Source: a virus. From it: DNA of 64,000 nt. The stretch is from positions 25,433 to 89,432 of IMG/VR virus record IMGVR_UViG_3300025073_000039. One strand, given 5' to 3'. Each line of letters begins with the position of its first letter. Within the stretch, counting starts at the first letter, position 1. A model generated the notes under the pieces. That model saw only the letters and a program-made list of their open reading frames with translations, searched no databases and was not told the DNA's origin. Position numbers and translations under genes: made by a program. Shown piece by piece: positions 1-7,816 of the stretch.

Positions 1-1
1 C

Positions 2-538
2 TCTAATGTGCCGAAATTCGCTGGTAAGACTTTGATAGTCCTCGACACCAGCGGTTCGATGCAGGGCGATCCGTTAGACATTGGTTCATTATTTGGCGCG
101 GTGTTGTTTAAAGCAAACGCTGACGCAGATTTAATGACGTTTGATGACGACGCTCGGTATGAGAAAGGCATCAGCGGTAAAGATTCGCTCTTGACGATCG
201 CTGAGAAGTTGCGCAAACACGACGGTGGCTCAACCAACTTCCACGATATATTCATTAAGGCTAAAGAGAAGTATGATCGGATCGTGATTCTGTCTGATAT
301 GCAAGGGTGGAGCGGTGGCTACGACAACCCTACTGGAGATTTGCAAACTTATAATAAAAAGTTTGGTGCCGATCCGTTCATTTATTCGTTTGATTTAGAA
401 GGACACGGTACGCTCCAATTCCCTGAGAATAAGATTTTCTGTATTGCTGGTTGGTCTGATAAAATCTTAGGGGTAATGGCGCTTCTGGAAGAAGACAAAA
501 ACGCGTTAGTCAATAAAATAAAAGCAATAGTACTTTAA
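2..538 (+). CDS. rsr: TROVE/Ro60-family RNA-binding protein, C-terminal vWA part (5' truncated by window)
   Basis: The reading frame is open to the window edge, so this is the C-terminal half of a longer protein; the GTG at 8 is probably an internal Val. What is visible is a von Willebrand A fold with a complete MIDAS: DTSGSM at nt 44-61, GGSTN near nt 223-237 and SDMQ near nt 292-303. The linker before it (NVPKFAGKTLIVLD) reads like the junction of the TROVE HEAT ring and vWA domain in Ro60/Rsr proteins. Family members bind Y RNAs and misfolded or structured RNA and can tether exoribonucleases. The call is strongly supported by the YrlA-like RNA directly downstream, an arrangement known from bacterial rsr-yrlA loci and from some phages. 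The TROVE ring itself lies outside the window, so a different vWA protein cannot be fully excluded. Confidence 0.8.
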   Translation, partial: SNVPKFAGKTLIVLDTSGSMQGDPLDIGSLFGAVLFKANADADLMTFDDDARYEKGISGKDSLLTIAEKLRKHDGGSTNFHDIFIKAKEKYDRIVILSDMQGWSGGYDNPTGDLQTYNKKFGADPFIYSFDLEGHGTLQFPENKIFCIAGWSDKILGVMALLEEDKNALVNKIKAIVL

Positions 539-540
539 AA

Positions 541-784
541 TTTACGGAGGCAGCTAAGCCAGGATTTCCTCGAATTACTTTCATAAAGTTATTCTAACGC
601 TTCGGCGTAAGAACTCTTATTGTTCTATGGTAGGTATCAAAAGACCCCGATCGATTGATATCTCCTTACCGGAAAGTCGCCCGAAAGGGTGACCGACCAA
701 AGTGAAGCGTGCAGAGCAATCTGTATCGCTTCGAGCACAGGTAGCGCGATAGCTCCAGTCCTGACTGCCTTTCTCCTCCGTAAA
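541..784 (+). ncRNA. Structured RNA domain between Ro60 gene and Y RNA
   Basis: No plausible gene is present. The stretch is closed by a perfect 10-bp helix (541-550 with 775-784). Inside are an arm at 592-600/605-613 with a UUCG loop, a long hairpin over 629-670 (GGTA/TACC outside, GGTATCAA/TTGATATC inside), a 7-bp stem at 676-682/687-693 with a GAAA tetraloop, and a lower arm joining GCAG (711-714) to CTGC (765-768). Such a density of stable-tetraloop helices inside one closing helix is typical of a folded RNA. It may be a domain of the same transcript as the Y RNA at 795-920 or a separate RNA. I do not recognise a known family. Confidence 0.6.
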
Positions 785-794
785 AATCGATTTT

Positions 795-920
795 CTGGGT
801 AGCGATAGAAAAGTTACTTCGACTTATAATCGAGTGGTCGCTTGTTCGAGTCAAGCCGGCGCCTTCGGGAGCCGTAGCTCAGTTGGTAGAGCACTTTTAC
901 TTTTCTAGATTTTCTCCCAG
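795..920 (+). ncRNA. yrlA: YrlA-like bacterial Y RNA with permuted tRNA-like domain
   Basis: The ends pair: CTGGG 795-799 with CCCAG 916-920, and TAGAAAAGT 806-814 with ACTTTTCTA 899-907, making the long stem expected of a Y RNA. At its tip sits a circularly permuted tRNA. The T-arm has a 5-bp stem 840-844/852-856 and loop TTCGAGT 845-851. The acceptor stem has seven positions (857-863 with 868-874, one G-A mismatch) and is capped by UUCG at 864-867. Then come the two linker bases TA and a D-arm with GCTC 877-880, loop AGTTGGTA 881-888 and GAGC 889-892. This T-arm, closed acceptor, D-arm order matches the tRNA-mimicking module of bacterial YrlA. It lies downstream of a Ro60-like gene, its presumed partner. 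The exact ends are inferred. Confidence 0.82.
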
Positions 921-934
921 TTTAAAAATAAATT

Positions 935-1321
935 ATGTTTAGACGAATTAAATATTTTATCCAGAGAGGGCGGCGCGGATATAGCGACGAAGATCTTTGG
1001 GATTTCGACAGTTATTTATCTAGTATGATTGCTCCGGCGCTTAGGCATCTCGCGAAGAAGTCATTCGGGTGCCCAAGCGACTTATATGATAAAGATAAGA
1101 AAAATGATGAGTGCCATCGGTGGAAGGAGATATTAGAAGAAATGGCACAAGGATTTGACGCCGTGCGTTCGTTAAAAGGGACAGGTATATTACATTATGA
1201 GAAGCAGGATAATGGCGCTTTAAAGATTACGGTAGATGAGAATCGCCAAAAAAACTTGTCTGATAAATTTAATAAAGGGATGCAGTTATTTAGCCAATAT
1301 TTTTTAGGACTTTGGGACTAA
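935..1321 (+). CDS. Hypothetical protein, 128 aa
   Basis: I do not recognise this protein. It is soluble-looking, starts MFRRIKYFIQRGRRGY with a basic amphipathic N-terminus, and is acidic and aromatic afterwards. The ATG is 14 nt after the Y RNA stem and is preceded by TTAAAAATAAAT rather than a Shine-Dalgarno. It ends two bases before the next gene, so the two are co-transcribed. Some phage genes with this kind of N-terminus belong to a dATP/dGTP pyrophosphohydrolase-like group, but no catalytic motif is visible, so no function is assigned. Confidence 0.7.
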   Translation: MFRRIKYFIQRGRRGYSDEDLWDFDSYLSSMIAPALRHLAKKSFGCPSDLYDKDKKNDECHRWKEILEEMAQGFDAVRSLKGTGILHYEKQDNGALKITVDENRQKNLSDKFNKGMQLFSQYFLGLWD

Positions 1322-1322
1322 T

Positions 1323-1589
1323 ATGGTAGTTGTTAACACAAAACAAGATCTAAAGGAAATTGATAGCGCCTACGCACAAGCAGTGGCGCATTTTAAACCC
1401 GTGTTTGGCAACACGCGGCACATCCAAATTGTCGAGTCGCTCAACGAACTGGGTAAATTAGAAAGAGAGCATGCTAATAAGAAAAAACAAGCTGAGGGTA
1501 TCACGGCCTTAGAAAAGAAGATCGCCTTTCTCAAAAGCCAAATCACTTGGCTGAAGCAGGAAGACGATAAAAACTTATCCACAGCTTAG
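1323..1589 (+). CDS. Hypothetical coiled-coil protein, 88 aa
   Basis: Charged and heptad-rich from about residue 40 (ELGKLEREHANKKKQAEG, then LEKKIAFLKSQITWLKQE), suggesting a short coiled coil that oligomerises. It begins one base after the stop of the 128-aa gene and the downstream sigma70 promoter starts four bases after its stop, so it is the last gene of this transcription unit. No enzyme motif is present and the function is unknown. Confidence 0.65.
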   Translation: MVVVNTKQDLKEIDSAYAQAVAHFKPVFGNTRHIQIVESLNELGKLEREHANKKKQAEGITALEKKIAFLKSQITWLKQEDDKNLSTA

Positions 1590-1592
1590 CAC

Positions 1593-1621
1593 TTGACAAG
1601 TAAAGAAAAATGTGATATAAT
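1593..1621 (+). promoter_or_regulatory. Consensus sigma70 promoter with extended -10
   Basis: A perfect TTGACA at 1593-1598, a 17-bp spacer, and a perfect TATAAT at 1616-1621 preceded by TGTGA, an extended -10. It lies about 30 nt upstream of the ATG at 1652 and drives the recombination-gene block. It is the clearest plus-strand host-type promoter in the window. Confidence 0.88.
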
Positions 1622-1651
1622 ATACGTGTTAGAAATTAACTTATATAGCGT

Positions 1652-2026
1652 ATGTTTATAAAAAAAGGAACAGGCGAGGATCTAGTTGACCAAGTAAAAA
1701 GGTTAGCCGAAAATGCGACTCCAGAAGACATGAAGAAAATGGAGAAGGAGCTTGATAGTGAGTTCAGCGGAATGGGCTCTGTGGACAGGGTTAAAACATT
1801 AATGAGGATACTTAGGAGGATGGGCGTACCACCGCATGAATTATTGATTGTTGCTTACGGGATGGTATTAGAATTATCATTATTAGACGATGTGGTAACG
1901 CCAAAAATAAAATTGTATCACTCTAAATTTATAGAGGGTAACAAATGTGTCATAGAGAACTTTAAAGAAAGTATAGAAAAAATTTATAAAAAATCTGCCG
2001 CCACCGGCAGGGAAAAGAAAAAATAA
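1652..2026 (+). CDS. Hypothetical helical protein, 124 aa
   Basis: First gene after the consensus promoter at 1593-1621, so probably expressed early by host polymerase. It is helix-rich and charged (TPEDMKKMEKELDSEF near residues 28-45) with a hydrophobic middle (ELLIVAYGMVLELSLLDD) that is too polar for a clear membrane segment. It ends with a lysine-rich tail. No family is recognised. It sits directly ahead of the possible OB-fold protein. Confidence 0.68.
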   Translation: MFIKKGTGEDLVDQVKRLAENATPEDMKKMEKELDSEFSGMGSVDRVKTLMRILRRMGVPPHELLIVAYGMVLELSLLDDVVTPKIKLYHSKFIEGNKCVIENFKESIEKIYKKSAATGREKKK

Positions 2027-2029
2027 TGT

Positions 2030-2749
2030 ATGTCATTACCAAATTTGTTCGATGACAAGTATAAGGTGAAGATGGGTATCTGGGACTATCGCAAACTCCC
2101 GGTCGGCTCACGGTTCACCGGTACGCTCGTTTGTAAGCGTACTGTGCCAGATAATTATCACCCTGGCCAAGACCAGATGGTCTACGACTTCAAAAGCGAA
2201 ACAGGAGACGTTGTGTCAGTGTTCGGCAAACCTTTGATTGACATGCGCATGAAAACTGTCCGGTTGGGCCAAATAGTGGCTATGGAATATAAAGGAGAAT
2301 CAACCAAGAAAAAGCCAGGCATGCAGCCGGCCAAGATCGTCGAGATTTATTCTGACCCAAAACTTGTCGATGAGGAGTGGTTAAAAGAACAAGAAGAAAT
2401 CAACGGCGCTGAAGAAATCGCTGCTGAATTCGGCGGAGAAGTGGTACAGCCACAGACCCAATCCTTTAATCCGCCAGGTCCTGAACCAGACTTTATGGCA
2501 GGGGTCGGGGCTAATAACCCGATGGCAGGTGTTAAAGTTACAGCCGGCGCTGGAACATTGTCGGGCCCAAGCGTAACCGCTTCTACAGCAACTGCCGCTG
2601 ACCCTAAACTGGCTACAATCATAAAATTGGCAAAAGAGAAAATCCCCGGTACGACTGACGCAAATTACAAAAAGCAAGTCATGGACGCTACTGGGATTGC
2701 TTTCTTAACTCAAAACCTGGACAAGATAATTGAAGTATTATCAGCCTAA
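2030..2749 (+). CDS. Putative OB-fold / ssDNA-binding-like protein, 239 aa
   Basis: Residues 15-110 are beta-rich (VGSRFTGTLVCKRTV, then MVYDFKSETGDVVSVFGKP, then LGQIVAMEYKGE), a spacing of short strands and glycines that resembles an OB-fold nucleic-acid binding domain. The middle (about 120-190) is a low-complexity Pro/Ala/Gly/Thr linker, and the last 45 residues form a helical segment. A beta-barrel followed by a flexible tail just upstream of the SbcD/SbcC pair suggests a single-strand DNA-binding or recombination accessory protein. This is inference from composition and neighbours, not from a recognised signature. A terminator follows. Confidence 0.5.
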   Translation: MSLPNLFDDKYKVKMGIWDYRKLPVGSRFTGTLVCKRTVPDNYHPGQDQMVYDFKSETGDVVSVFGKPLIDMRMKTVRLGQIVAMEYKGESTKKKPGMQPAKIVEIYSDPKLVDEEWLKEQEEINGAEEIAAEFGGEVVQPQTQSFNPPGPEPDFMAGVGANNPMAGVKVTAGAGTLSGPSVTASTATAADPKLATIIKLAKEKIPGTTDANYKKQVMDATGIAFLTQNLDKIIEVLSA

Positions 2750-2776
2750 AAACACTACGGGCTCCGGGTCCACAAG

Positions 2777-2810
2777 ATATGGGGCGCGAGTAATTTCCGC
2801 CCCATATTTT
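2777..2810 (+). terminator. Hairpin terminator, plus strand
   Basis: ATATGGGGCG (2777-2786) pairs perfectly with CGCCCCATAT (2798-2807) across an 11-nt loop, followed by a short T run. It separates the 239-aa gene from the SbcD-like gene. The U-tract is weak, so some read-through into the downstream genes is likely. Confidence 0.72.
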
Positions 2811-2821
2811 AAAAAATAGAT

Positions 2822-3865
2822 ATGTCAAATAAGGTATTAATTGTCGGAGATTTACATTTTAAGGACAGGCGCGGTTACGCCGATTACATAGAAGATGGCC
2901 GTGAATCAGAGCAAGCTCAGGTGCTGAGCGCGATTGTCGAAGCCGCTAATGATTGCGATAGAGTCGTATTTCTTGGCGATCAATTAAATAGTTTGAATAA
3001 CAGCTCATCCGTAATTAATAAATTCGTTAACTTCATAGAACGCTTCGGCAATAAAAGACTATTCATCCTACTCGGTAATCACGACAGAAAACCGGGTAAA
3101 GTATCTGCGTTGAATTTCCTTAGCGAAATAACCGGTAAGAATTGGAAATTGGTTATTGACGATGTCTACTCAGAAGACGGATTAACGTTCTGCCCACATC
3201 TCTACCGCTCAGAACTCGGCACAAACGACAACGCGGAAGCAGCAAAGGCAATACTGGATAAATTACCAGACGGCGATGTCTTATTCGCCCACCATGCCAT
3301 CTCTGATATTAATATGGCGTCAGGCGTATCGACGAGTCTCTTCGACGAACCTGTGCTGAATAAACAAGCCCTCAGTAAGAAATTCAAAGTCACCTTCGCC
3401 GGCCATATCCACTCTTCGCACTTTAAATATCCGCAAGATAATGTGATAATGACAGGCAGTATCTTTAATGATGAATGTGGCGAACACGGGAAATTCGTTT
3501 ATAAATTAGATACAAGCGACTTCTCCGTGGAACAAATCCTCTTGCCTGGGCGCGGCATCTACAAACTGGAAAACCCAATAGAAAAAGATTTTGTCGATTT
3601 GCCTCAGAAGTCTATTCTGAAAGTCGTGTTAACCCAACGCTTATCAGCGGAAGAAATGGAGGCGCTAAAGAAAAGATTACGCTCATTCGAGACGTTTATC
3701 CTGTTGGAACAGTACCCGACTGAACGCCGTAAAATTGAATTAAAAGAGGGGCAGAACATCTTAACGATGGAGACGGAGGAATTATTAAATATTTATGCCA
3801 AGCAGAATAAGCTCGATCCGAGTTTACTGTTATCTGGCTGGAAATTAATTAACACATATGAATAA
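2822..3865 (+). CDS. sbcD: SbcD/Mre11-like exonuclease subunit (T4 gp47-like), 347 aa
   Basis: A calcineurin-type metallophosphoesterase with the Mre11/SbcD motif series in order: GDLHFKD at residues 9-15, GDQLNS near 52, GNHDRK near 86, AHHAIS near 157, and GHIHSSH near 196, which together supply the two-metal site. With the SbcC-like ATPase it should form an MR-type nuclease that trims DNA ends and hairpins. In T4 the gp46/47 pair does this for recombination-dependent replication. The length is close to that of phage gp47 homologues. The ATG follows AAAAAATAGAT with no Shine-Dalgarno. The 3' end overlaps the next start by 8 nt, so translation is coupled. Confidence 0.93.
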   Translation: MSNKVLIVGDLHFKDRRGYADYIEDGRESEQAQVLSAIVEAANDCDRVVFLGDQLNSLNNSSSVINKFVNFIERFGNKRLFILLGNHDRKPGKVSALNFLSEITGKNWKLVIDDVYSEDGLTFCPHLYRSELGTNDNAEAAKAILDKLPDGDVLFAHHAISDINMASGVSTSLFDEPVLNKQALSKKFKVTFAGHIHSSHFKYPQDNVIMTGSIFNDECGEHGKFVYKLDTSDFSVEQILLPGRGIYKLENPIEKDFVDLPQKSILKVVLTQRLSAEEMEALKKRLRSFETFILLEQYPTERRKIELKEGQNILTMETEELLNIYAKQNKLDPSLLLSGWKLINTYE

Positions 3866-4088
3866 AGCTAAAAAAACCACCGGCATGTCCAAATTTGATA
3901 AGGAAGTTGTCGCTTCAGTAATCCATAACGAATTGGTTGAATTAACCAGTCGTGTATTTGGTAAGGACTCGGCTAAAGGCACGCTTAGTTCCACAATGTT
4001 CACCTTCGCGGAAGGGCTGGCGGAACGTATCGACAAGACGCTCATTATGAATCATAATGTCAGCAAAGTTAGATCTAAAACTAAATAG
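3858..4088 (+). CDS. Hypothetical protein, 76 aa, between sbcD and sbcC
   Basis: A small basic protein starting inside the last codons of the SbcD-like gene. It has a helical central segment (KEVVASVIHNELVELTSRVFG) and no recognised domain. Its position inside the nuclease operon suggests an accessory or regulatory role in recombination. It is followed after one base by the ATG of the next gene. Confidence 0.65.
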   Translation: MNKAKKTTGMSKFDKEVVASVIHNELVELTSRVFGKDSAKGTLSSTMFTFAEGLAERIDKTLIMNHNVSKVRSKTK

Positions 4089-4089
4089 T

Positions 4090-4371
4090 ATGGCCGATAA
4101 CGTAATTAAAACAGTCCAGATGGTTAAATGCCCAAGTTGTGACGCTGAGTTCTTTGCTCAGAGTAAATTCGGTATCTTCGGTATCGCAAGCGTGAAGACG
4201 AGAGAAGAGGTGGATAAATGTAAAATTGAACTACTTGAAAAAGTAAAGGGTGGCGAGATTTCCGGGAAAGTGTTGACACCCCAACAAAAAATTGATTTGG
4301 AGATGTGGCTGATTAACCCAGACAACATCTTACTACCGGAAGACGTAGATGATTTCATTGCTAATATATGA
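4090..4371 (+). CDS. Hypothetical protein with single CPSC knuckle, 93 aa
   Basis: The ATG at 4090, one base after the preceding stop and in the context AGTATG, is preferred to an upstream in-frame start that would overlap the previous gene. One CxxC pair (CPSC near residue 13) is visible, and a later lone Cys could only partly complete a zinc site. The rest is helical and acidic. It overlaps the SbcC-like start by 4 nt (ATGA-type coupling). The function is unknown. Confidence 0.65.
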   Translation: MADNVIKTVQMVKCPSCDAEFFAQSKFGIFGIASVKTREEVDKCKIELLEKVKGGEISGKVLTPQQKIDLEMWLINPDNILLPEDVDDFIANI

Positions 4372-6482
4372 TGATTATAGAGGAGGTAAAATTAAAGAAC
4401 TTTTTGTCCCACGGTGATACTACCGTGTCTCTTCAGGATGGGCAAAAAGTGCTTATTGATGGCGCGTCAGGCGCAGGGAAATCGTCTATTGTAGACGCGC
4501 TCGTCTGGGGTCTTTACGGCGAAGGCCGCTCAGACAATCGCTCGCTGGTTAAAAAAGGTAAAAAGTCTTGTGAGGTACAAATCAACTTAAAGAACGGCGA
4601 AAGCCGCTTTCAGGTTAACCGCACAGCGTCCGCGGCTGGTAAGCATACTTTAGAAGTATACGAACATGACGGCGCAGATTTTAAACCGGTGAAGGTGAGC
4701 GGTGTGCGCTATACTCAAGAGTATATTGAGAAGCATGTGACGAAGGCATCACACCTCCTTTTTATTAATTCGGTCATCTGCCCACAAGAAAATACCCAGA
4801 GCTTCATCAAACAAACTGCGCAGAACCGTAAAGACATCATCTTGGAAATAATCCGCGCGTCTGATTATGACGAATACCACGAGAAAGCCAAGAAGTTTTT
4901 GAAAGATAAAACTCAGGAAACTGAATTGCTTCGCGCTGAGTTGGTTGAAAAAGAATCATTTAAAAAAGATAATGAGCAGTTGCTTAGTAGAAAAAGTAAA
5001 CTGAGGGAAGATTTACCTGCTGCGACTGAAGCGTTGGAGTGTCTTTATAAAGAAAAACAGGCCATGCAAGAGGTACAAAAACAAGATAATGATAACCGTG
5101 TAGAGATTGCAAAGCTTGAAAGCTCAGTTAAAGTATATGAGTCGTCTATCAATAATACAAATACGCAGATAAAAGGGTTAGAAGAGTATATTCTTGCGTC
5201 AGATTACTTCTTCCACCCGGCCAAAGTAGATCAATTGAAAGCTGACATCAAACTTCTAAGTGAAAAAGATGCTATTTTAAAAGAGTTGGCCGACCAGAGA
5301 AACGCACTGGCAGAATGGTCAGCAGAAGAGGCGAAAATTAATTCCTTAAAACCATCTGAATGGCAAACCTCGTCACTAGACAAAGAGATTTCTGAACTTA
5401 ATACTACGATCATATCACTGATGAACGAAGCGGAAAAAATTTGCCCTCTTAATCATACCCATTGCCCATCAGCTGTCGAACAGTCTCAAAAAAACATTGA
5501 TTTTTGTGCAAAATCACTGGCTGGAAAAGAGGCACAGAAAAAGGAGTATGAAGCAGCTGCTATTAATTGGCAAAATAGAATGGTTGAGCTTGGGCACAAA
5601 CCGGAATACGACAAAGAAAAATTCAAAGAAATTTCAGCTGATATTAGAAAATTATCTTTGGCCAGAGAAGAATTCGACGCTTTCGAGGCAAAACGATCTG
5701 AATACGATATAAAAAAATCTGAACTAGGATGTGCGAAAAGATTACTTGAGGATGCAAAATCCAAAATGGAAACAGACACAAAGAAGATGTCTGAATTGCG
5801 CAAATTATTACGTAAAGGAATTGATAATGAAATCGCGGCGATAGAAAATAGAATCTATCATTTTAATTCTCAATTATCTGCTGTCAAAAAAGAACTTGAA
5901 ATCATCGCGCAAATTGAACCGGCTTACGACAAGGCAGTGGCGCGTATTGACGAGATAGGCAAACTTGTATACACTATTAATGAAGACATCTCCGCAGTCG
6001 CAGCGGTGAAAGAGGCGTTCGGAAACAGCGGCATCAAATCTATCATGGTAGATTACGTGCTGCCTGAATTGGAAGGCAGAATCAACGATGTGCTGGAGAA
6101 GATGTCTGATTTCAGAATTACAATAGAGACGCAGAAAGATAGCGCTGATGGCGAATCGCTAATAGATGGGTTATTCTTAACCATCACGAATGGGCAGGGT
6201 GAGACGTTCGACTTGGCTAATTACAGCGGTGGCGAGAAGATGAAGATTAACATGGCTATTTCTGAGGGCTTAGCGAGTTTGCAACAGGTGGGCTTCAGAG
6301 TGCTGGATGAAAGTATCACAGGGCTCGACAACTCTACTGTAGAGAGCTTTATGGAGATACTTGAGACCATCCAGAGCCGTTTTAGCCAGTTGGTGTGTAT
6401 CAGCCATCTCCCAGCTGTGAAAGACATGTTCCACGACAAAATCCATGTGGTAAAATTAAACGGGGATTCAGTGATAAAATAA
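4368..6482 (+). CDS. sbcC: SbcC/Rad50-like ATPase (T4 gp46-like), 704 aa
   Basis: An SMC/Rad50-type ABC ATPase. Walker A GASGAGKSS is at residues 32-40, the Q-loop region (ICPQEN) near 139, and long coiled coils run over about 175-330 and 380-540. The ABC signature YSGGEKMKIN is near residue 620 and the Walker B region VLDESITGLD near 645. It partners the SbcD-like nuclease. The hook at the coiled-coil apex is unusual: C359 and C366 are separated by six residues including two histidines, rather than the normal CxxC. The 704-aa length fits phage gp46 relatives and is shorter than bacterial SbcC. Confidence 0.92.
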   Translation: MMIIEEVKLKNFLSHGDTTVSLQDGQKVLIDGASGAGKSSIVDALVWGLYGEGRSDNRSLVKKGKKSCEVQINLKNGESRFQVNRTASAAGKHTLEVYEHDGADFKPVKVSGVRYTQEYIEKHVTKASHLLFINSVICPQENTQSFIKQTAQNRKDIILEIIRASDYDEYHEKAKKFLKDKTQETELLRAELVEKESFKKDNEQLLSRKSKLREDLPAATEALECLYKEKQAMQEVQKQDNDNRVEIAKLESSVKVYESSINNTNTQIKGLEEYILASDYFFHPAKVDQLKADIKLLSEKDAILKELADQRNALAEWSAEEAKINSLKPSEWQTSSLDKEISELNTTIISLMNEAEKICPLNHTHCPSAVEQSQKNIDFCAKSLAGKEAQKKEYEAAAINWQNRMVELGHKPEYDKEKFKEISADIRKLSLAREEFDAFEAKRSEYDIKKSELGCAKRLLEDAKSKMETDTKKMSELRKLLRKGIDNEIAAIENRIYHFNSQLSAVKKELEIIAQIEPAYDKAVARIDEIGKLVYTINEDISAVAAVKEAFGNSGIKSIMVDYVLPELEGRINDVLEKMSDFRITIETQKDSADGESLIDGLFLTITNGQGETFDLANYSGGEKMKINMAISEGLASLQQVGFRVLDESITGLDNSTVESFMEILETIQSRFSQLVCISHLPAVKDMFHDKIHVVKLNGDSVIK

Positions 6483-6485
6483 TGT

Positions 6486-6905
6486 ATGCTTACCATTATC
6501 CAAAAAGTTATAAAAAAAGAAACTGAGCCGAAAGTTTACGCTATCGTTATTGAGAGCGAAATTGCTTCCGGCGTTTTGATGGTAGTAGACTATTGCTTAG
6601 AAGACGCAGCGAGACAGGCCAGAGAGATAGCCGGTGCCAAGTTCCAGCGCCATCCTGAGTCATTCCGGATGGTCAATTACTCCTCCATGACTATCAGTGA
6701 TTTAAAAAACAGCATTTTTAAAATGGAGATATCTGATTTAAAACCTGATACGGCTGAAAAAGGAAACAAGGTTGTCACTAACACGAATATGCTGATGCGC
6801 AAAATAATCGAAAATAAAGATGTTAAGCTCTTTGATAGAATCAAGGGTCGACTATCAGAATCAGAGCGACTTTACATTCAAGAAAAATTATCATTATCTA
6901 AATAA
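6486..6905 (+). CDS. Hypothetical protein, 139 aa
   Basis: It begins three bases after the SbcC-like stop. Residues 15-60 alternate strand and helix (VYAIVIESEIASGVLMVVDY, then ARQAREIAGAKF), suggesting a small alpha/beta domain. The C-terminal half is charged and helical. No motif is recognised. It probably belongs to the same operon. Confidence 0.68.
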   Translation: MLTIIQKVIKKETEPKVYAIVIESEIASGVLMVVDYCLEDAARQAREIAGAKFQRHPESFRMVNYSSMTISDLKNSIFKMEISDLKPDTAEKGNKVVTNTNMLMRKIIENKDVKLFDRIKGRLSESERLYIQEKLSLSK

Positions 6906-6913
6906 TAAATACT

Positions 6914-7411
6914 ATGGAAAAAATATCATTAAAAGTGGGCTTGGTCGCTGATCTAGCGGCACTCGTTGATGGCCTTACCCCTAAAGATTTGGTTAACATG
7001 AAGGGCATTAGACTTTGCTCTAAGCTTACTAAGAGCTTGCGCGAAGTGGCTAAAGATTTAATCTCTAAATCTGAAGCGATTAACGACGAACGCGATGAGA
7101 TCATAGAATCTTACCGCAAAAGATTTGAAACTGAGAGCGCTGCTTTGAAAAACGAAGACGGTGGTGAAGCCACTGAAGCGCAAAAGAAAACATTAAGCGA
7201 CACTCTGGCTGAAGAAATGAACAAAGAAATTCAGGCCAAGTTAAATGACAAAGTTAAAGAATATAACGAACAGGGCAAAACAGTTACAGAATTTGAATTG
7301 AGCCTGGATGAATATAAAAAACTGAAAGAATGGTTCGCTAATTTCTTAGTTGTCAAATACACTAACAAAGAAACTTGCGTCGAAGTAGCTGACGCTTTAA
7401 AAGTTGAATAA
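6914..7411 (+). CDS. Hypothetical helical protein, 165 aa
   Basis: Highly charged and almost wholly helical, with long Lys/Glu-rich segments (about 45-75 and 80-140) compatible with coiled coil. It starts 8 nt after the preceding stop in the context TACTATG. No enzymatic motif is visible. The following gene starts one base after its stop, so this is one operon. Confidence 0.68.
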   Translation: MEKISLKVGLVADLAALVDGLTPKDLVNMKGIRLCSKLTKSLREVAKDLISKSEAINDERDEIIESYRKRFETESAALKNEDGGEATEAQKKTLSDTLAEEMNKEIQAKLNDKVKEYNEQGKTVTEFELSLDEYKKLKEWFANFLVVKYTNKETCVEVADALKVE

Positions 7412-7412
7412 T

Positions 7413-7772
7413 ATGGAAATGTACCAAGAAATTTACAAAGAGTTCCAGACAAAATGCGAAAACAACTCCGCTTCTGCGGTAGACGCAGGACAAGCGTATG
7501 TTAAGCTGACCAGTCTTTACGCGAATTACAACTTAGATTTGGCTTACGCTAAAAAAGCATTAAGCCGTGTTATCGCCGATACCCAAAGTAAAATGGACGA
7601 TGCGACTGGTAAACCAGTCACGTCAGCGAAGGCTGAGATACTGTCGCGCGCAACACCTGAATCTGACTCGGTTGTCTTATCCGAGGCTCATGTAAATAAC
7701 TTGAGTATGATGATCCAGACACTGAAAAAATATCAAGAGGGGTTAGCGCAAGAGTTCTCTCACAACAGCTAA
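7413..7772 (+). CDS. Hypothetical helical protein, 119 aa
   Basis: The ATG at 7413 (AATATG) is chosen over an upstream TTG because it fits the leader used throughout the window. A helical protein with Ala-rich segments and several Tyr (YVKLTSLYANYNLDLAYAKKAL). No family is recognised. It is the last gene before a strong terminator at 7778-7806. Confidence 0.66.
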   Translation: MEMYQEIYKEFQTKCENNSASAVDAGQAYVKLTSLYANYNLDLAYAKKALSRVIADTQSKMDDATGKPVTSAKAEILSRATPESDSVVLSEAHVNNLSMMIQTLKKYQEGLAQEFSHNS

Positions 7773-7777
7773 ATTAT

Positions 7778-7806
7778 AAACCCCGTCATTAAAGACGGGG
7801 TTTTTG
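7778..7806 (+). terminator. Strong rho-independent terminator, plus strand
   Basis: AAACCCCGTC (7778-7787) and GACGGGGTTT (7794-7803) form a 10-bp stem with a 6-nt loop, followed by TTTTTG. It ends the left-arm recombination operon. Confidence 0.92.
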
Positions 7807-7816
7807 TATACACGTT

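Noticed and set aside
666-854. 62-aa minus-strand frame
   Set aside because: Lies wholly inside the structured RNA region, no start context.
868-893. A normal tRNA gene suggested by the GTAGCTCAGTTGGTAGAGC stretch
   Set aside because: No anticodon arm, variable loop or T-arm follows it. The T-arm lies upstream, so this is the D-arm of a permuted tRNA-like Y RNA domain.
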